Source: Microbacterium pumilum
Lineage (GTDB): Bacteria > Actinomycetota > Actinomycetes > Actinomycetales > Microbacteriaceae
Length of the DNA stretch: 64,000 nucleotides
Reading direction: 5' to 3'
Assembly (NCBI RefSeq): GCF_039530225.1
Contig: NZ_BAAAOH010000001.1
Coordinates: forward strand, 868,001-932,000
The notes beneath the pieces were generated by a model that was not told the origin of the DNA, searched no databases, and saw only the letters and a list, made by a program, of their open reading frames with translations. Below are positions 62,060 to 64,000 of the stretch, one piece after another. Made by a program: the position numbers and the translations under genes. How positions within the stretch are numbered: the stretch's first letter is position 1; each line of letters opens with the position of its first letter.

Positions 62060-63742
62060 TCAGCCTCGCGCCATCCATACGGTCGTGTCCGCGGGCAACC
62101 GACGCCCGGCGAGCGGACCGCTCGCCGCGATCACGATACCGTCAGGCAGCGCGATCGGCGTCGAACCCAGGTTGGCCAACACCGTCACATTCCCGTTGCG
62201 GAATGCCACGGCATCCGTTCCGAAGCCGCCCAGCCACGCCACCGTGCCGGCCCCGAGGGCATTGCGACGGCGCTCGAGGAGCAGCGTGCGGTAGAGCGAC
62301 AGCGTCGACGACGGGTCGGCCCGCTGCGCGTCGCGCGCGAGGCCGGCCCACTCGACGGGCTGGGGGAGCCACGCGAAGCCGCTCGGGCTGAATCCGTACG
62401 CCGCGGCGTTCTGACGCCACGGGATCGGCACGCGGCATCCGTCCCGGCCGTAGCGCTCGCCGTTCGTTCGGAACCACGTCGGGTCCTGACGAGCATCGTC
62501 GGGAAGATCGATCACTTCGGGCAGCCCGAGCTCCTCGCCCTGATACAGGTAGCTCGAGCCGGGCAGCGCGAGCATGAGCGCGGTGGCCGCCCGTGCGCGG
62601 CGGAGCCCCAGAGCGGGGATCGGCTTGCCCGGTGAGGACGGACCGATCCCGTGACCCTGCGGGTTCTCCGCCGTGAGGGCCAGACGCGAGGCATGTCGCA
62701 CGACGTCGTGGTTCGACAGCACCCACGTGCTCGGGGCCCCGACCGCGCCGTAGGCCGCGAGCGACTCGTCGATGACGGCGCGAAGGGCGCCGGCATCCCA
62801 CTCGGTCTCGAGGTAGGCGAAGTTGAAAGCCTGGTGCATCTCGTCGGGTCGAACCCACATCGCGGTCTGCTCGGGGGTGGGCAGCCACGCCTCCGCGCAC
62901 AGTGCGCGATCGCCGTCGTACTCCGCCAGCACGAGATGCCAGTCGCGGTAGATCTCGTGCACGCCGTCGCGGCCCCAGTAGGGCACGCCGGACTCCCCGC
63001 CACCCATGGACCCGGCGTCGGTCGGCGGCACGTAGTCCGGCAGACCGTCCTGCTTCACCAGCCCGTGCGCCACGTCGACGCGGAAGCCGTCGACACCACG
63101 GTCGAGCCAGAAGCGCAGCACGCGCCGGAACTCCTCGCGCACCTCTTCGTTCGACCAGTCGAAGTCGGGCTGCGACGAGTCGAACAGGTGCAGATACCAC
63201 TGGCCCGGCGTGCCGTCCGCCTCGACGACACGCGTCCAGGCGGCGCCGCCGAACACCGATTCCCAGTTGTTGGGCGGCACATCGCCGGTCACGCCGTCGC
63301 CGTCGCGGAAGAGGTAACGGGCGCGCTCGCGGCTGCCTGGACCGGCGGCCAGGGCCTCCTGGAACCAGTCGTGCTGATCGGAGGAATGATTCGGAACGAG
63401 ATCGACGATGACCCGGATGCCGCGCGCATGCGCCGCGTCGAGCATCAGGTCGAAGTCGCTCAATGTGCCGAAGAGGGGATCGACGTCGCAGTAGTCGGAG
63501 ACGTCGTAGCCCGCATCCTTCTGGGGTGAGCGCTGGAACGGGCTCAGCCAGATCGCGTCCACGTCGAGTTCCACCAGGTCGTCGAGATGGGCGGTGATGC
63601 CCGGGATGTCGCCGATGCCGTCGCCGCTGCTGTCTGCGAACGAGCGGGGGTAGATCTGGTAGATGACGGCGGTGCGCCACCACTCCCCTCGGGTGGGGTC
63701 GGAAAGCAGGTCGGTGCGCTCGGCGAGGTCGGTCGAGGTCAT
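62060..63742 (-). CDS. alpha-glucosidase, glycoside hydrolase family 13
   Basis: The 560-residue enzyme splits alpha-1,4 or alpha-1,6 glucosidic bonds of short malto-oligosaccharides or sucrose-like sugars. All GH13 regions are present: DLVPNHSS (114-121), GFRVDVAHG with nucleophile Asp223, ALCAEAW with acid Glu284, and LSNHDVVRH with Asp346. The sequence layout fits the oligo-1,6-glucosidase/alpha-glucosidase subgroup. No signal peptide, so it acts inside the cell. No sugar transporter is next to it; the LacI gene follows. Confidence 0.93.
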   Translation of the reverse strand: MTSTDLAERTDLLSDPTRGEWWRTAVIYQIYPRSFADSSGDGIGDIPGITAHLDDLVELDVDAIWLSPFQRSPQKDAGYDVSDYCDVDPLFGTLSDFDLMLDAAHARGIRVIVDLVPNHSSDQHDWFQEALAAGPGSRERARYLFRDGDGVTGDVPPNNWESVFGGAAWTRVVEADGTPGQWYLHLFDSSQPDFDWSNEEVREEFRRVLRFWLDRGVDGFRVDVAHGLVKQDGLPDYVPPTDAGSMGGGESGVPYWGRDGVHEIYRDWHLVLAEYDGDRALCAEAWLPTPEQTAMWVRPDEMHQAFNFAYLETEWDAGALRAVIDESLAAYGAVGAPSTWVLSNHDVVRHASRLALTAENPQGHGIGPSSPGKPIPALGLRRARAATALMLALPGSSYLYQGEELGLPEVIDLPDDARQDPTWFRTNGERYGRDGCRVPIPWRQNAAAYGFSPSGFAWLPQPVEWAGLARDAQRADPSSTLSLYRTLLLERRRNALGAGTVAWLGGFGTDAVAFRNGNVTVLANLGSTPIALPDGIVIAASGPLAGRRLPADTTVWMARG

Positions 63743-63750
63743 GCGACCAG

Positions 63751-63770
63751 TGTAAGTGCAAGCGCTTACA
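63751..63770. promoter_or_regulatory. LacI-type operator ahead of the alpha-glucosidase gene
   Basis: TGTAAGTGCAAGCGCTTACA has outer arms TGTAAG and CTTACA and an inner AAGCGCTT palindrome with a central CG, 9 bases upstream of the glucosidase ATG. It resembles operators of maltose/alpha-glucoside LacI repressors. It lies between divergent glucosidase and apt starts (63742 and 63820). Confidence 0.8.
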
Positions 63771-63819
63771 TGAATTGCCGAGAGGCCATGGATGCGGACT
63801 CGGGCAATAGGGTTGGCCG

Positions 63820-64000
63820 GTGTCCTCGCTTGCGTACGCCGAGTCCCTCATCCGCACGATCCCCGACTATCCCGAGCCGGGCATCGCGTTCCGCGACATC
63901 ACGCCCCTGCTGGCGGATGCCGGCGCATTGCGCGCCGTGATCGACGCTCTGATCGAGCCGTTCGCCGGAGAGTTCGACGTGGTGGCCGGGATCGAGGCGC
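63820..64000 (+). CDS. apt: adenine phosphoribosyltransferase (3' end outside window)
   Basis: The 60 visible residues begin at GTG 63820 and match the N-terminus of Apt: YPEPGIAFRDITPLLADAGA at about residues 17-36 is the family hallmark, followed by EPFAGEFDVVAGIEA. The enzyme makes AMP from adenine and PRPP for purine salvage. The reading frame continues past the window. It is divergent from the alpha-glucosidase gene; whether the operator affects it is unknown. Confidence 0.9.
   Translation, partial: MSSLAYAESLIRTIPDYPEPGIAFRDITPLLADAGALRAVIDALIEPFAGEFDVVAGIEA

Overview
The window is high-GC chromosomal DNA from an actinobacterium. The protein sequences, gene order and the frequent 'GGATGCC' codon pairs suggest Microbacterium or a close relative in the Microbacteriaceae; this identification is an inference. 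No rRNA, prophage, insertion sequence, cas gene or CRISPR array is visible. Almost every stretch is coding, and several operons are chained by 4-base or shorter overlaps.

Region 1 (1-19490) follows the order known from the Mycobacterium tuberculosis Rv0006-Rv0020c locus near the replication origin: gyrA, a DUF3566 membrane protein, tRNA-Ile and tRNA-Ala, ppiA, a rhomboid protease, crgA, a sortase, a small membrane protein, a trpG/pabA-type amidotransferase, then the reverse-strand block fhaA-fhaB-pstP-ftsW/rodA-pbpA-pknA-pknB. That block couples Ser/Thr phosphorylation to septal and elongation peptidoglycan synthesis. A VIT-family transporter, a Pr6Pr membrane protein, a DUF998 protein, a NUDIX hydrolase, a YbaK-type deacylase and a tail-anchored protein are inserted between gyrA and ppiA. 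A DnaA-box pair lies between the rhomboid gene and crgA.

Region 2 (19491-29237) holds tRNA-Leu, a GNAT acetyltransferase with a GntR/FCD regulator, a cold-shock protein, an MprF-like DUF2156 protein fused to a rhomboid-like membrane domain, a membrane-anchored helical protein, a HAD phosphatase, an intergenic repeat cluster, nucS (mismatch endonuclease), and a divergent MFS/LacI pair sharing two palindromic operators.

Region 3 (29310-35628) is a complete Mrp-type Na+/H+ antiporter operon, A(B)-C-D-E-F-G. Region 4 (35661-49323) is mostly metabolism and membranes: a penicillin-acylase-family amidase, argG, a second Pr6Pr protein, purA with a lactonase, an AI-2E-type exporter, chorismate mutase, a YtrA-type GntR regulator with its ABC exporter, and a patatin/acyltransferase lipid pair.

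Region 5 (49331-57201) has two tandem paralogous membrane proteins of unknown function, a 44-residue membrane protein, purL, and a cassette of a ribbon-helix-helix protein, a DUF4097 protein and a DrrAB-type ABC exporter, preceded by TGACGTCA sites. Region 6 (57265-64000) has a KimA-like APC permease, an M20 amidohydrolase carrying in-frame copies of a dispersed repeat, a long inverted repeat, a LacI regulator with a GH13 alpha-glucosidase and its likely operator, and the start of apt.
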